10,782 bases of DNA from an uncultured Clostridia bacterium (GCA_937897215.1 CALCBQ010000127.1:1-10782); one strand, 5' to 3'; numbered from the stretch's first letter, positions 1 to 5,896 are shown. The notes: generated by a model from the letters alone, not told the origin. Made by a program: numbers and translations.

Positions 1-260
1 TTTCCACCAATATAGTGGATTTCTGGTGCCCAGATATGTTTTGACATTACGCCCTCGTTATGAGCTTTCCAGATTATATGCTCTTCGGCAGTTGAAAGAC
101 CAATTACAGTATCACTTTTTCGCAAAATTATACGGTCATAGCCTGCATCAACATTCATAAAGGCTGGGTATGACGATGTAAAATAATAGTAGCCATCAGG
201 TCCTTTCACGACATAAGGGTCTGCACGTTCAGGTATAAAAGGATTGGGGTAGTTTTGCAT
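1..260 (-). CDS. Glycoside hydrolase family 43 protein, N-terminal part (runs off the window)
   Basis: Predicted beta-xylosidase/alpha-L-arabinofuranosidase type enzyme that trims plant cell-wall oligosaccharides. About 86 residues are visible. The N-terminus has NPFIPERADPYVV, in which Asp14 sits where GH43 enzymes carry the catalytic base, followed by GYYYFTSSYPA, YDRIILRKSD, and the family-typical MSKHIWAPEIHY near the window edge. These belong to the first blades of the five-bladed beta-propeller. There is no signal peptide, so it probably acts in the cytoplasm on imported oligosaccharides. The ATG has an AGGAAG site about 5-8 bases upstream, lying inside the 3' end of the preceding small gene. 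Only one base separates that gene's stop codon from this start, so the two are translationally coupled. The exact substrate cannot be read from this fragment. Confidence 0.9.
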   Translation of the reverse strand, partial: MQNYPNPFIPERADPYVVKGPDGYYYFTSSYPAFMNVDAGYDRIILRKSDTVIGLSTAEEHIIWKAHNEGVMSKHIWAPEIHYIGG

Positions 261-261
261 A

Positions 262-534
262 TTATTCTTCCTTATTCTCTAATTCTTGAATACGTTTTTC
301 AAGTTTTTTAATTTTCTCATCGTGTTGTTTTTCTAATTCATATATTATATCTATTATTACAAAGAATAGTGTACCGAAAATTACTGCAGCACCGAGTTCA
401 ATTTTTATCGGATTACCTGACTCAAAGAGTTCCCAACCACCACAAAAAACATAAAGAAAAATTATTATAAACCAGGCCAAAATACACAAAGCCCAAGCCA
501 AAATGTATTTCAATTTTCCCATAAGTTTTTTCAT
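262..534 (-). CDS. Small two-helix membrane protein with C-terminal coiled coil
   Basis: This 90-residue protein is not one I recognise by family. Residues about 9-31 form a very hydrophobic, aromatic-rich helix (AWALCILAWFIIIFLYVF). A short loop (GGWELFESGNPIKIE) leads to a second helix at about 45-65. The last 25 residues (EKQHDEKIKKLEKRIQELEN) are a charged heptad-like coiled coil, suggesting an oligomeric or partner-binding cytoplasmic tail with both helices crossing the membrane. The start ATG has a GAGGTG site at 540-545. The stop lies one base before the GH43 start, so the two are probably co-transcribed. The role could be membrane anchoring or regulation of sugar use, but nothing in the sequence proves this. 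Confidence 0.7.
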   Translation of the reverse strand: MKKLMGKLKYILAWALCILAWFIIIFLYVFCGGWELFESGNPIKIELGAAVIFGTLFFVIIDIIYELEKQHDEKIKKLEKRIQELENKEE

Positions 535-547
535 AATAACACCTCAT

Positions 548-565
548 CATTATGTTAACATAATG
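548..565. promoter_or_regulatory. 18-bp perfect palindrome, candidate operator
   Basis: CATTATGTTAACATAATG is identical to its reverse complement over 18 bases. It sits immediately upstream of the ribosome binding site of the minus-strand membrane protein/GH43 pair. A perfect, spacerless, AT-rich palindrome at this position is typical of a dimeric repressor site. The cognate regulator is not encoded in the visible window. Confidence 0.55.
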
Positions 566-566
566 G

Positions 567-595
567 AGTATAAAATTCAATAATTTTTCTTGTTC
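567..595 (-). promoter_or_regulatory. Weak putative promoter of membrane protein/GH43 pair
   Basis: A good -10 hexamer TATACT (567-572, minus strand) is preceded at 17 bases by a poor -35 GAACAA (590-595). Transcription would start near 560, inside the 18-bp palindrome, which fits an operator at the start site. An alternative reading, TTGAAT (575-580) with TAACAT (552-557), would start at the ribosome binding site itself and is less likely. Confidence 0.35.
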
Positions 596-617
596 TTTAT
601 CTAACAAGAGCGGCAAT

Positions 618-647
618 AAAAAAGCGGGATGTTATTCCCACCTTTTT
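618..647 (-). terminator. Rho-independent terminator after the YiiX-like gene
   Basis: On the minus strand, AAAAAGGTGGGA pairs with TCCCGCTTTTTT around the loop ATAACA, a 12-bp stem with two G-U pairs that ends in a run of six T. It begins at the stop codon of the upstream minus-strand gene and separates it from the membrane protein/GH43 transcription unit. Confidence 0.85.
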
Positions 648-1182
648 ATTTCTTATCTGATTTTTTTACATATTTTTCAACGAATCCCAAATGATTGCCT
701 TTAAATATAAGTTTTAATTCTTTATGCTTTAAAAAATCTTTTGGAAAATACAAAGTACTTTTCTTTTTTAGTTTGATGGCTTCGCATTTGTGCAATACTT
801 CTGCAACAAACTGTGAGCAGAAATACTTATTCTTTCTTTTATAAGGAATTTTCATAAAGCACATAATAAGACCAAGAGTTGAGTACTTTAGTTCCCCTTT
901 TTTCTCTATATAAGTTGTTACCTCTTCTTTAAGTTTATTGTAAACTTTCTCCGAAACCTTTACTTCATACAAAGCACAAGGAAACGATGGTCTGTCGGGC
1001 TTTTCATATCTTGTTATGCTTTCAACAAAAAATCCCTTACTTACAAAGGTATAAAAAGTATCCATATCCTCTTCAAATCCAATAGATGTATGAGTATATG
1101 GAAATCTTGTGCGCAAGCGAAGTATTTTCGCATCAAATCCCGGGTATTGAGTCATAAGTATATAAACTTTTTTATATGTCAT
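646..1182 (-). CDS. Permuted NlpC/P60-like (YiiX/YebB-type) predicted cysteine peptidase/amidase
   Basis: This 178-residue protein has the hallmarks of the circularly permuted papain-like fold. An N-terminal His lies in PYTHTSIGF (His31) and a C-terminal Cys in YFCSQFVAEVL (Cys122), the order expected for YiiX/YaeF-type enzymes. Such folds cleave or form amide or thioester bonds, often on peptidoglycan or lipids. The substrate here is unknown. No signal peptide or membrane helix is visible, so it is probably cytoplasmic. The frame is open upstream to 1314, but those extra 44 codons run across the promoter and into the repeat element. The ATG at 1182 has AAGG about 7 bases upstream and begins the conserved-looking KKVYILMTQYPG, so it was chosen. 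The gene stands alone, with its own promoter and terminator. The C-terminus is Lys-rich. Confidence 0.82.
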   Translation of the reverse strand: MTYKKVYILMTQYPGFDAKILRLRTRFPYTHTSIGFEEDMDTFYTFVSKGFFVESITRYEKPDRPSFPCALYEVKVSEKVYNKLKEEVTTYIEKKGELKYSTLGLIMCFMKIPYKRKNKYFCSQFVAEVLHKCEAIKLKKKSTLYFPKDFLKHKELKLIFKGNHLGFVEKYVKKSDKK

Positions 1183-1215
1183 TATTTTTACCTTTTTGAT
1201 TAATATTATAGTTTC

Positions 1216-1245
1216 AGTATAACAGAATTCTGCAAATTTAGTCAA
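1216..1245 (-). promoter_or_regulatory. Sigma-A promoter of the YiiX-like gene
   Basis: On the minus strand, TTGACT (1240-1245) is followed after 18 bases by TATACT (1216-1221), five of six consensus matches in each. The predicted start near 1209 gives a leader of about 27 bases before the ATG at 1182. This supports the shorter start of that gene. Confidence 0.8.
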
Positions 1246-1265
1246 GTGGGAAGATTTGGATGTGT

Positions 1266-1546
1266 AAATTGGAGTTTGTCGAATAGAATGCAAAGTGCAA
1301 AATGCAAAGCGCAAAATGTCGGAACTGCGTTGCGATTATAGTAGGGGCGATTCACGAATCGCCCGTCCGCTCCCTCTCAGAGGGAGCTGTCTGCGAAGCA
1401 GACTGAGGGAGTAATATGTGTAATCGCAAAACTCCCTCCGTCAAAATCTTCGATTTTGCCACCTCCCTCAACGAGGGAGGGGAATATAAATCGCAACGCA
1501 GTTCCAACACTTTGCACTTTGCATTTAATCCGACAAACTCCAATTT
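1266..1546. repeat. Palindromic MITE-like repeat element, non-coding
   Basis: About 280 bases are bounded by a perfect 16-bp inverted repeat (1266-1281 AAATTGGAGTTTGTCG and its complement at 1531-1546). The arms continue inward imperfectly: ATGCAAAGTGCAAA on both sides, then a perfect 17-bp inverted repeat (1321-1337 against 1489-1505). The left arm contains a tandem 14-bp duplication (1288-1301 and 1302-1315, one mismatch). Between the arms are at least six small hairpins: 1345-1364, 1369-1387, 1389-1403, 1405-1438, 1442-1458 and 1462-1480. There is no transposase gene, and the open frames inside are by-products of the repeats. No clear target-site duplication flanks the ends. The structure fits a non-autonomous miniature element or a family of intergenic palindromic repeats. 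Part of it (1332-1365) recurs at 6703-6736. Confidence 0.75.
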
Positions 1547-1556
1547 GTTGATTAAA

Positions 1557-1649
1557 AAGAAAAAACGAGTTTCCGGGTGAAACTCGTTTTTCTTTTAAAA
1601 GGAGAATGAAAATGAAAGGGGATAAGGTCTGGAGTAACTCCTTAACCTT
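1557..1649 (-). ncRNA. Candidate small RNA with C/U-rich anti-Shine-Dalgarno region
   Basis: Reading the minus strand from 1649, the RNA would begin with an imperfect hairpin: AAGGT pairs with ACCTT, then GGAG with CTCC around the loop TTA. It continues as an unpaired pyrimidine stretch holding CCCCTTTC and TTCTCCTTTT, both complementary to Shine-Dalgarno sequences, and ends in a 13-bp terminator stem with a T run. An extended -10 (TGG then TATTCT, 1656-1664) places the start exactly at the first base of the hairpin. This architecture matches Gram-positive trans-acting sRNAs such as the RsaE/RoxS class, although I do not recognise the sequence as a known family. The alternative is that it is only the 3' untranslated end of the ABC operon that stops at 1717. 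Confidence 0.38.
1559..1596. terminator. Strong terminator hairpin (works on minus strand, possibly both)
   Basis: A perfect 13-bp stem, AAAAACGAGTTTC (1561-1573) with GAAACTCGTTTTT (1579-1591), encloses the loop CGGGT. T-rich tracts follow in both directions: TTTTTTCTTTTT on minus and TTTTTCTTTT on plus. On the minus strand it would end transcription from the ABC-2 operon and the candidate small RNA. Confidence 0.88.
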
Positions 1650-1655
1650 GATTAA

Positions 1656-1683
1656 AGAATACCACACAAATATGTAATCAAAA
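1656..1683 (-). promoter_or_regulatory. Putative extended -10 promoter of the candidate small RNA
   Basis: Minus-strand TATTCT (1656-1661) is preceded by TGG (1662-1664), an extended -10 motif. The -35 is poor (TTTTGA at 1678-1683, 16-base spacer). The predicted start, 7 bases downstream at 1649, coincides with the first base of the hairpin. It lies between the ABC permease stop codon and the terminator. Confidence 0.35.
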
Positions 1684-1716
1684 TATACAAATCTTTAATT
1701 TTTTGTGAACTTTGAA

Positions 1717-2952
1717 TTATTTGTTATTCTTTAATGCCCTTACAATTTCGTTGAATTTTGGTGGCTTGCCGTACATAAGAATACCAATTCTGTAAATTGT
1801 TACAGCAAGTCGACCAAGAACAAAGATTGAAATAATCAATATTATAATTGAGATAATTGCTTCAAAATGACTTGCAGTGCCCATACAGATTCTTGCAAAC
1901 ATTGCCATTGGCGAAGTAAATGGCACATAAGATAAAACTTTAATGATAATGTTGTCAATATTATCTGCGCTCATAAATGATATTGTAATTACAAAACCAA
2001 TGATAAATGTGAACATTACAGGCATTGTAAGCGTGCCTACATCTTCAAGTTTTGATGCCATTGAACCCATAGCACCGTTAAGGAATGCATAAAGTCCAAA
2101 TCCTAAAACAAAGAATACAATTGTATAAATCACAAGGGATGGCGAAATGCTTGTAAACATTGACAAAACTTCATTACCTGCAAGATAATCCTTATTTATG
2201 GCAATACAGATAACGCCCCAGATAAGTAGTACTGCAATTTGTGCAAGCCCCGCAACGCCTGTGCCTATAACTTTTCCGAAAATAAGGTTTTTAGGGTCGG
2301 CAGATGTTATAAGCAATTCCATAGCACGGGAACTTTTTTCAGTTGCAACGCTTTGTGCTACAAGTTGTCCGTAAACTAAAACTGCAACATAAAGCACCAT
2401 CATAAGAAGATATGCATGAAAGAAGCTTTGTGTCTGGTCCTGACCAACTATTATAGATTCGCCTGTTACAAATGCATTTGTGAATTCGTTGATTTCTTCA
2501 GTAGAAAGTCCGGCATTCGCAAGATAATTCGCTTTATAAGAAGAAAGCATAACATCATTGATTATGTAAGATGTAGTGTCATAAAGTCCCAAATTATCTA
2601 CTATGTATTTGTATTCAAGAGGGGACTCAATGACAATAGCAATTTTATAATCCCCGTTTTCAACGGACTCTTTGGCATCTTCAAAACTTTGTTGATTGTC
2701 AACTGTTATTTCAAAATCTGTAAGAGTTGATTTAAGTGCATCAGTAAGATTTTCATCTGTTTTGTTAATAATAAGCAGGGATTTTACTGTGTCATCTCCA
2801 AGATTAATTGAAATATCTTTGCCATCTGTAAATCGTGGGAAAAATGTTACAAGTGTGATAATAAGAGCCACTACAACAGTGAGTCCTACAAATATTTTGT
2901 TTTTTAGAAAATTTTTGAATTCAAATTTGAATACTGTAAAAAATTGTTTCAT
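1717..2952 (-). CDS. ABC-2 type transporter permease, YhaP/NatB-like
   Basis: This 411-residue membrane subunit belongs to an exporter; relatives are annotated as NatB or YhaP (sodium or drug efflux). The N-terminus is cytoplasmic and basic (FKFEFKNFLKNK), followed by helix 1 at about residues 21-38. A large extracytoplasmic domain of about 140 residues comes next, rich in D/E/T/S (for example SLLIINKTDENLTDALKSTL). Five further helices cluster at roughly 178-200, 226-252, 268-292, 304-330 and 363-385, ending in a basic tail (KPPKFNEIVRALKNNK). This layout and length fit the ABC2_membrane_3 type. The start codon overlaps the ATPase stop by four bases (ATGA), and GAGGGG lies just upstream, so the pair is translationally coupled. 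The transported substrate cannot be deduced from sequence alone. Confidence 0.88.
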   Translation of the reverse strand: MKQFFTVFKFEFKNFLKNKIFVGLTVVVALIITLVTFFPRFTDGKDISINLGDDTVKSLLIINKTDENLTDALKSTLTDFEITVDNQQSFEDAKESVENGDYKIAIVIESPLEYKYIVDNLGLYDTTSYIINDVMLSSYKANYLANAGLSTEEINEFTNAFVTGESIIVGQDQTQSFFHAYLLMMVLYVAVLVYGQLVAQSVATEKSSRAMELLITSADPKNLIFGKVIGTGVAGLAQIAVLLIWGVICIAINKDYLAGNEVLSMFTSISPSLVIYTIVFFVLGFGLYAFLNGAMGSMASKLEDVGTLTMPVMFTFIIGFVITISFMSADNIDNIIIKVLSYVPFTSPMAMFARICMGTASHFEAIISIIILIISIFVLGRLAVTIYRIGILMYGKPPKFNEIVRALKNNK

Positions 2953-3860
2953 ATTTGCCCCTCCGTGAATGATACAAAAATTTCATTAAGAGTTGGCTCT
3001 TTTACAGAAAATCCGTCGATTAAGTTGCCGAATTGTGAAACAGATTCCATTAACCTGTTTTTATGATTTTCGTCAGTAAGGGTTACAGTAACTTTTTCAT
3101 CATCGCAAGTTATACGCTTGATAAAGTCAAAATTACCATTATTAAGAAAATCTGCAACAGTTTTAATGTAGTCAGTTTTAATTTCTATGATGTTTCGCGC
3201 ATAACTGTGCTTGATTTCTTTTATACCACCGCTTAAAACGATTTTTCCACCGTTAAGAATGAGGATTTCATCACAGAATTCTTCAATGTAATTCATCTGA
3301 TGGCTTGAGAAAAGAACGAGTTTACCATTTGCAATCAAATCTTTAACCAAATCTTTAAGAAGCGAAGCGTTTACAGGGTCAAGTCCTGAAAATGGCTCGT
3401 CAAGAATGATTATGTCAGGGTCTGCAATCAAAGTTGCAACAAGTTGAACTTTCTGCTGATTACCTTTTGAAAGAGTGTCAAGGCGACGGTTTTTGTATTC
3501 TTCAATTTCAAGACGGCGAAGAAGTGTTTCTGCATTCTGTATTGCGGTTTTCTTGTTAATATTCTGAAGCTCTGCAAAATACACAAGTTGCTCTAAAATC
3601 TTTTTCTTTGGGTAAAGTCCTCGCTCTTCAGGAAGATACCCGATTCGCACTTTTTGTGTGCTTATTGGATTTCCGTTAAGAGTAACATTACCGCTATCTG
3701 CACCGAAAACATTCATAATAATGCGGATAAGTGTAGTTTTGCCCGCACCGTTACGGCCGAGTACACCAACTGCCTTACCACTTTCGGCAGAAAAAGAAAT
3801 TCCTTTTAATACGGATTTTTCTCCAAAACTTTTTGTAATATTATTAATGGTTAAAATCAT
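2949..3860 (-). CDS. ABC transporter ATP-binding protein, YhaQ/NatA-like
   Basis: This 303-residue ATPase powers the adjacent permease. It has Walker A GRNGAGKTT (35-43), the signature LSKGN (130-134), Walker B IIILDE (150-155), the D-loop GLD and His187 of the H-loop (FSSH). The residues after about 215, ending PTLNEIFVSFTE, form the C-terminal DUF4162-type extension found in NatA-like ATPases. The signature is LSKGN instead of LSGGQ, which is common in this subfamily. The frame is open four codons further, to a GTG at 3872, but that GTG overlaps the AGGTGG ribosome binding site. The ATG at 3860, with AGGTGG about 8-9 bases upstream, is the better start. It is the first gene of a two-gene operon. 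Confidence 0.93.
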   Translation of the reverse strand: MILTINNITKSFGEKSVLKGISFSAESGKAVGVLGRNGAGKTTLIRIIMNVFGADSGNVTLNGNPISTQKVRIGYLPEERGLYPKKKILEQLVYFAELQNINKKTAIQNAETLLRRLEIEEYKNRRLDTLSKGNQQKVQLVATLIADPDIIILDEPFSGLDPVNASLLKDLVKDLIANGKLVLFSSHQMNYIEEFCDEILILNGGKIVLSGGIKEIKHSYARNIIEIKTDYIKTVADFLNNGNFDFIKRITCDDEKVTVTLTDENHKNRLMESVSQFGNLIDGFSVKEPTLNEIFVSFTEGQI

Positions 3861-3881
3861 TGTGTTCACCACCTGATATAC

Positions 3882-3890
3882 ATTGTATCA
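3882..3890 (-). promoter_or_regulatory. Putative extended -10 promoter of the YhaQP-like operon
   Basis: Minus-strand TGA-TACAAT (TACAAT at 3882-3887) is an extended -10. No convincing -35 lies 16-18 bases upstream. The predicted start near 3875 would leave a leader of about 15 bases that contains the AGGTGG site. It is divergent from the promoter at 3962-3989. Confidence 0.4.
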
Positions 3891-3961
3891 TATATAAAAG
3901 GTAAAAGAAATAAAAATTCTGTAAGATTTTTGTAATAATTATTAAGGATTTGTAACTTGTA

Positions 3962-3989
3962 TTGAAAAAAACAGATTTTATTATATAAT
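3962..3989 (+). promoter_or_regulatory. Promoter of the O-antigen ligase-like gene
   Basis: TTGAAA (3962-3967) is followed after 16 bases by TATAAT (3984-3989). A second TATAAT follows directly at 3990-3995. Transcription would start around 3997-4002, leaving a short leader with GGGAG at 4006-4010. Confidence 0.7.
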
Positions 3990-4018
3990 TATAATGATAA
4001 ACTATGGGAGTAAGTATA

Positions 4019-5488
4019 ATGGAATCTGTTTTTAAGTCGCAAAAAGCACAAAACAGAATACAAGAATTAAGGGCCTTCCTTATCAGTGATAGATGGATGG
4101 CTGTATTGTTCTGCCTTGCTGGGGTAATTACAACCGCAGGGGCTTATCTCCCGAATGAGCGTCTTGAAATTCCGGGTACAGTTATTTTTGCATATATTGT
4201 TGGATTTACATTGGTAATTAGTAACGATTTAATGGCGACGTTAATACCTGTAATGTTTACTTATCTGATTGCTATCAGGTGTTACGATTCCTTTGACGAA
4301 TTTATGCAGTATAAATGGTATGCAATACCTCTTGTTGTGATGCTTTTATTCCATTTGGTTGCATACCGCAAACCACTTACGGCAAAAGGCTCGCAATTCA
4401 AGCCAATGGTATTTGTATCAATATCAATTCTTCTTGGTGGTATAGGGTTTATTTCCCCTGAAGAATATTTTGCGCCTACATCTATTTATCATATGTTAGG
4501 ACTCGGCTTTGGTATGGTGCTTGTGTATTCATATCTTTGTGCTCATATAGGTGTAAGAAAAGACTATTCACTTCTTAATATGCTTACAAAGATAATGGTG
4601 CTTACAGGTTGCTTTGCATCATTTATGGTTATTTCATATTACCTTATTAATATCAATGAAGTTCTTGATGTTAAGGGCATTCTTTATATGCAGTGGCGAA
4701 ATAATTGTTCAACAATTCTTATGATTACAATGCCGTTTGCATTTCTTATGGCAAACAAAAAATCTTATGCAACTATTTTCGGCTTTATCTTTTTCTTCGC
4801 AATTCTTCTTACCGGCTCACGCGGAGGAATGGTTTTCGGTTCTGTTGAAATTGTAATGTGCATTGTTATGTATATGCTTTATGACCGTAGACGACGTTTG
4901 GCTTATGTTATTATCTGTCTTTGCCTTGCGTTCGGATTTCTTGCATTCTCCCCACAGATTACAGAGTTTTTAGGTCATACCCTTGACCGACTCTTCAAAG
5001 CGGTCAACGACTTCTTGATGGGTGAGAAGAATGAGGTAAGAGCAATTCACTATGCGCGCGGTATAAACGATTTTCTTACACAACCGATTTTTGGTACAGG
5101 ACTCGGCTATATGGGTAACCGTGATGTGCACGCGTCAAAAGAATTTGCACTTTGCTGGTATCATTGTGAGCCAATCCAGATTGCTGCAAGTTTTGGTATA
5201 GTTGGTATTGTGGCATTCGTGTATCAGTTTATTCGCAGAAATATGCTTATCTGGAGAAAAGCGACGCTCTTTAATATGACGATTTTCTTGTCTTATATAA
5301 GCCTTGAAATGATGTCGTTGGTAAATCCGGGTATTCTTTGTCCGTTGCCGTATTTATTCCTTATAACATTGTTTATGGTTGTGGTTGAAAAGTGTGATGA
5401 CGGCGAATATCAAGAGAAAATTTATATTCGTAAAAAACGCGAATTACCTAAACTTTCTAAAATAAAAGAATTCAAAGAAAGGGCTTGA
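4019..5488 (+). CDS. O-antigen ligase / Wzy-type polymerase family membrane protein
   Basis: This polytopic membrane protein of 489 residues has roughly 11-12 hydrophobic helices. It carries the family features of Wzy/WaaL (Wzy_C) proteins: TGSRGG at residues 265-270, GTGLGYMG from 359, and YHCEPIQIAASFGIVG with His382 in the place of the conserved periplasmic-loop His. Such proteins transfer or polymerise undecaprenyl-linked glycans outside the membrane. In a Gram-positive the product would be a capsule, exopolysaccharide or wall glycan, not lipopolysaccharide. An in-frame ATG at 4004 overlaps the GGGAG ribosome binding site, so the ATG at 4019, 8 bases after it, is preferred. The C-terminus is basic and cytoplasmic. 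It is not in a glycan gene cluster here, so its substrate is open. Confidence 0.88.
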   Translation: MESVFKSQKAQNRIQELRAFLISDRWMAVLFCLAGVITTAGAYLPNERLEIPGTVIFAYIVGFTLVISNDLMATLIPVMFTYLIAIRCYDSFDEFMQYKWYAIPLVVMLLFHLVAYRKPLTAKGSQFKPMVFVSISILLGGIGFISPEEYFAPTSIYHMLGLGFGMVLVYSYLCAHIGVRKDYSLLNMLTKIMVLTGCFASFMVISYYLININEVLDVKGILYMQWRNNCSTILMITMPFAFLMANKKSYATIFGFIFFFAILLTGSRGGMVFGSVEIVMCIVMYMLYDRRRRLAYVIICLCLAFGFLAFSPQITEFLGHTLDRLFKAVNDFLMGEKNEVRAIHYARGINDFLTQPIFGTGLGYMGNRDVHASKEFALCWYHCEPIQIAASFGIVGIVAFVYQFIRRNMLIWRKATLFNMTIFLSYISLEMMSLVNPGILCPLPYLFLITLFMVVVEKCDDGEYQEKIYIRKKRELPKLSKIKEFKERA

Positions 5489-5505
5489 CAATCAGCCCTT
5501 TTTTT
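5478..5505 (+). terminator. Terminator overlapping the O-antigen ligase-like stop codon
   Basis: AAAGGGCT (5478-5485) pairs with AGCCCTTT (5494-5501) around an 8-base loop that contains the TGA stop, and is followed by seven T. The loop and 3' arm also lie within the rpsF operon promoter. Confidence 0.8.
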
Positions 5506-5513
5506 GTTACAAT
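5485..5513 (+). promoter_or_regulatory. Promoter of the rpsF-ssb-rpsR operon
   Basis: Perfect TTGACA (5485-5490), a 17-base spacer, and TACAAT (5508-5513). The -35 includes the TGA stop codon of the upstream gene, and the spacer includes the 3' arm and T run of its terminator. Predicted transcription start is near 5520. Confidence 0.85.
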
Positions 5514-5519
5514 TCATAT

Positions 5520-5602
5520 TTGCTATGGATAAATTTTCGAAATCCATATCCTTCCTCCCAAGGAGAGTTTGGGGGGCAAAGTCCATAAGGAGGTGTAAAA
5601 GA
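5520..5602 (+). promoter_or_regulatory. Structured rpsF mRNA leader, possible autoregulatory site
   Basis: The leader, about 83 bases long, can form TATGGAT (5524-5530) with ATCCATA (5542-5548), and an 8-bp hairpin CCTCCCAA (5554-5561) with TTGGGGGG (5569-5576, one G-U pair). TATGGA can instead pair with TCCATA (5582-5587), which touches the AAGGAGGTG ribosome binding site at 5587-5595. CCTCC (5554-5558) can also pair with the GGAGG of that site. Mutually exclusive pairings beside a ribosome binding site suggest translational control, as known for S6:S18 autoregulation of rpsF operons. The CCG trinucleotide of the described S6:S18 motif is not present, so assignment to that motif is not made. 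Confidence 0.4.
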
Positions 5603-5881
5603 ATGTCAAAGTATGAGACTATTATGGTTTTCTCACTTAGCAATGGTGAAGAAGCTGCAAAAGAGCTTGTAGAAAAATTCAAGGCTCTTGTGGAATCAAA
5701 CGGCACTCTTGAAAGCGTTGATGAATGGGGCAAGAGAAGACTTGCTTACCTTATCAATGACGAAGCTGAAGGTTACTATGTTCTCTATAATTATGAGGCA
5801 AAACCTGAATTCCCAGCTGAGCTTGAAAGAATTGCAAAAATTACTGACGGTGTTCTCAGAACATTAGTTGTTAAGAAGTAA
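5603..5881 (+). CDS. rpsF: 30S ribosomal protein S6
   Basis: S6 binds S18 and 16S rRNA in the platform of the small subunit. The 92-residue sequence starts MSKYETIMVFSLSNGEEA and has the typical WGKRRLAYLINDEAEGYYVLYNY strands of the ferredoxin-like fold, ending in GVLRTLVVKK. Length is near the bacterial norm (about 95); there is no long acidic C-terminal tail. The reading frame is open back to 5504, but AAGGAGGTG at 5587-5595 fixes the ATG at 5603. It is first in the rpsF-ssb-rpsR operon, 15 bases before ssb. Confidence 0.97.
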   Translation: MSKYETIMVFSLSNGEEAAKELVEKFKALVESNGTLESVDEWGKRRLAYLINDEAEGYYVLYNYEAKPEFPAELERIAKITDGVLRTLVVKK

Positions 5882-5896
5882 TCGGAGGAAAAGTTT

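Noticed and set aside
1183..1314. A 44-codon N-terminal extension of the YiiX-like gene
   Set aside because: It would run across the gene's own TTGACT/TATACT promoter and into the repeat element. The ATG at 1182 has a ribosome binding site and starts the conserved-looking part.
1266..1546. CRISPR array or insertion sequence
   Set aside because: The repeats are inverted and nested, not direct and evenly spaced, and no transposase or cas gene is present.
1352..1667. Two overlapping minus-strand open frames of 63 and 96 codons in the palindromic element
   Set aside because: They are translations of the repeat itself (SPPSLRE-, LPQSASQTAPSERE-like peptides, a frequent false annotation). They have no good ribosome binding sites and use the same DNA in two frames.
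1612..1677. A 21-codon plus-strand frame with AAAAGGAG 7 bases before its ATG
   Set aside because: A strong terminator ends at about 1596, directly before the ribosome binding site, leaving no room for a promoter. The site is more simply the complement of the anti-Shine-Dalgarno stretch in the minus-strand candidate RNA. It is kept as a test in that finding.
2416..2968. Plus-strand open frames opposite the ABC permease
   Set aside because: They are shadows of the coding strand: no ribosome binding site, unlikely composition (Cys/Phe/Ile-rich peptides), and complete overlap with a well-supported gene.
3870..3872. GTG start four codons upstream for the YhaQ-like ATPase
   Set aside because: It lies inside the AGGTGGTG ribosome binding site; the ATG at 3860 is correctly spaced from it.
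5520..5602. Standard S6:S18 leader motif
   Set aside because: The characteristic exposed CCG trinucleotide is absent from the leader, so only a possible variant regulatory fold is reported.
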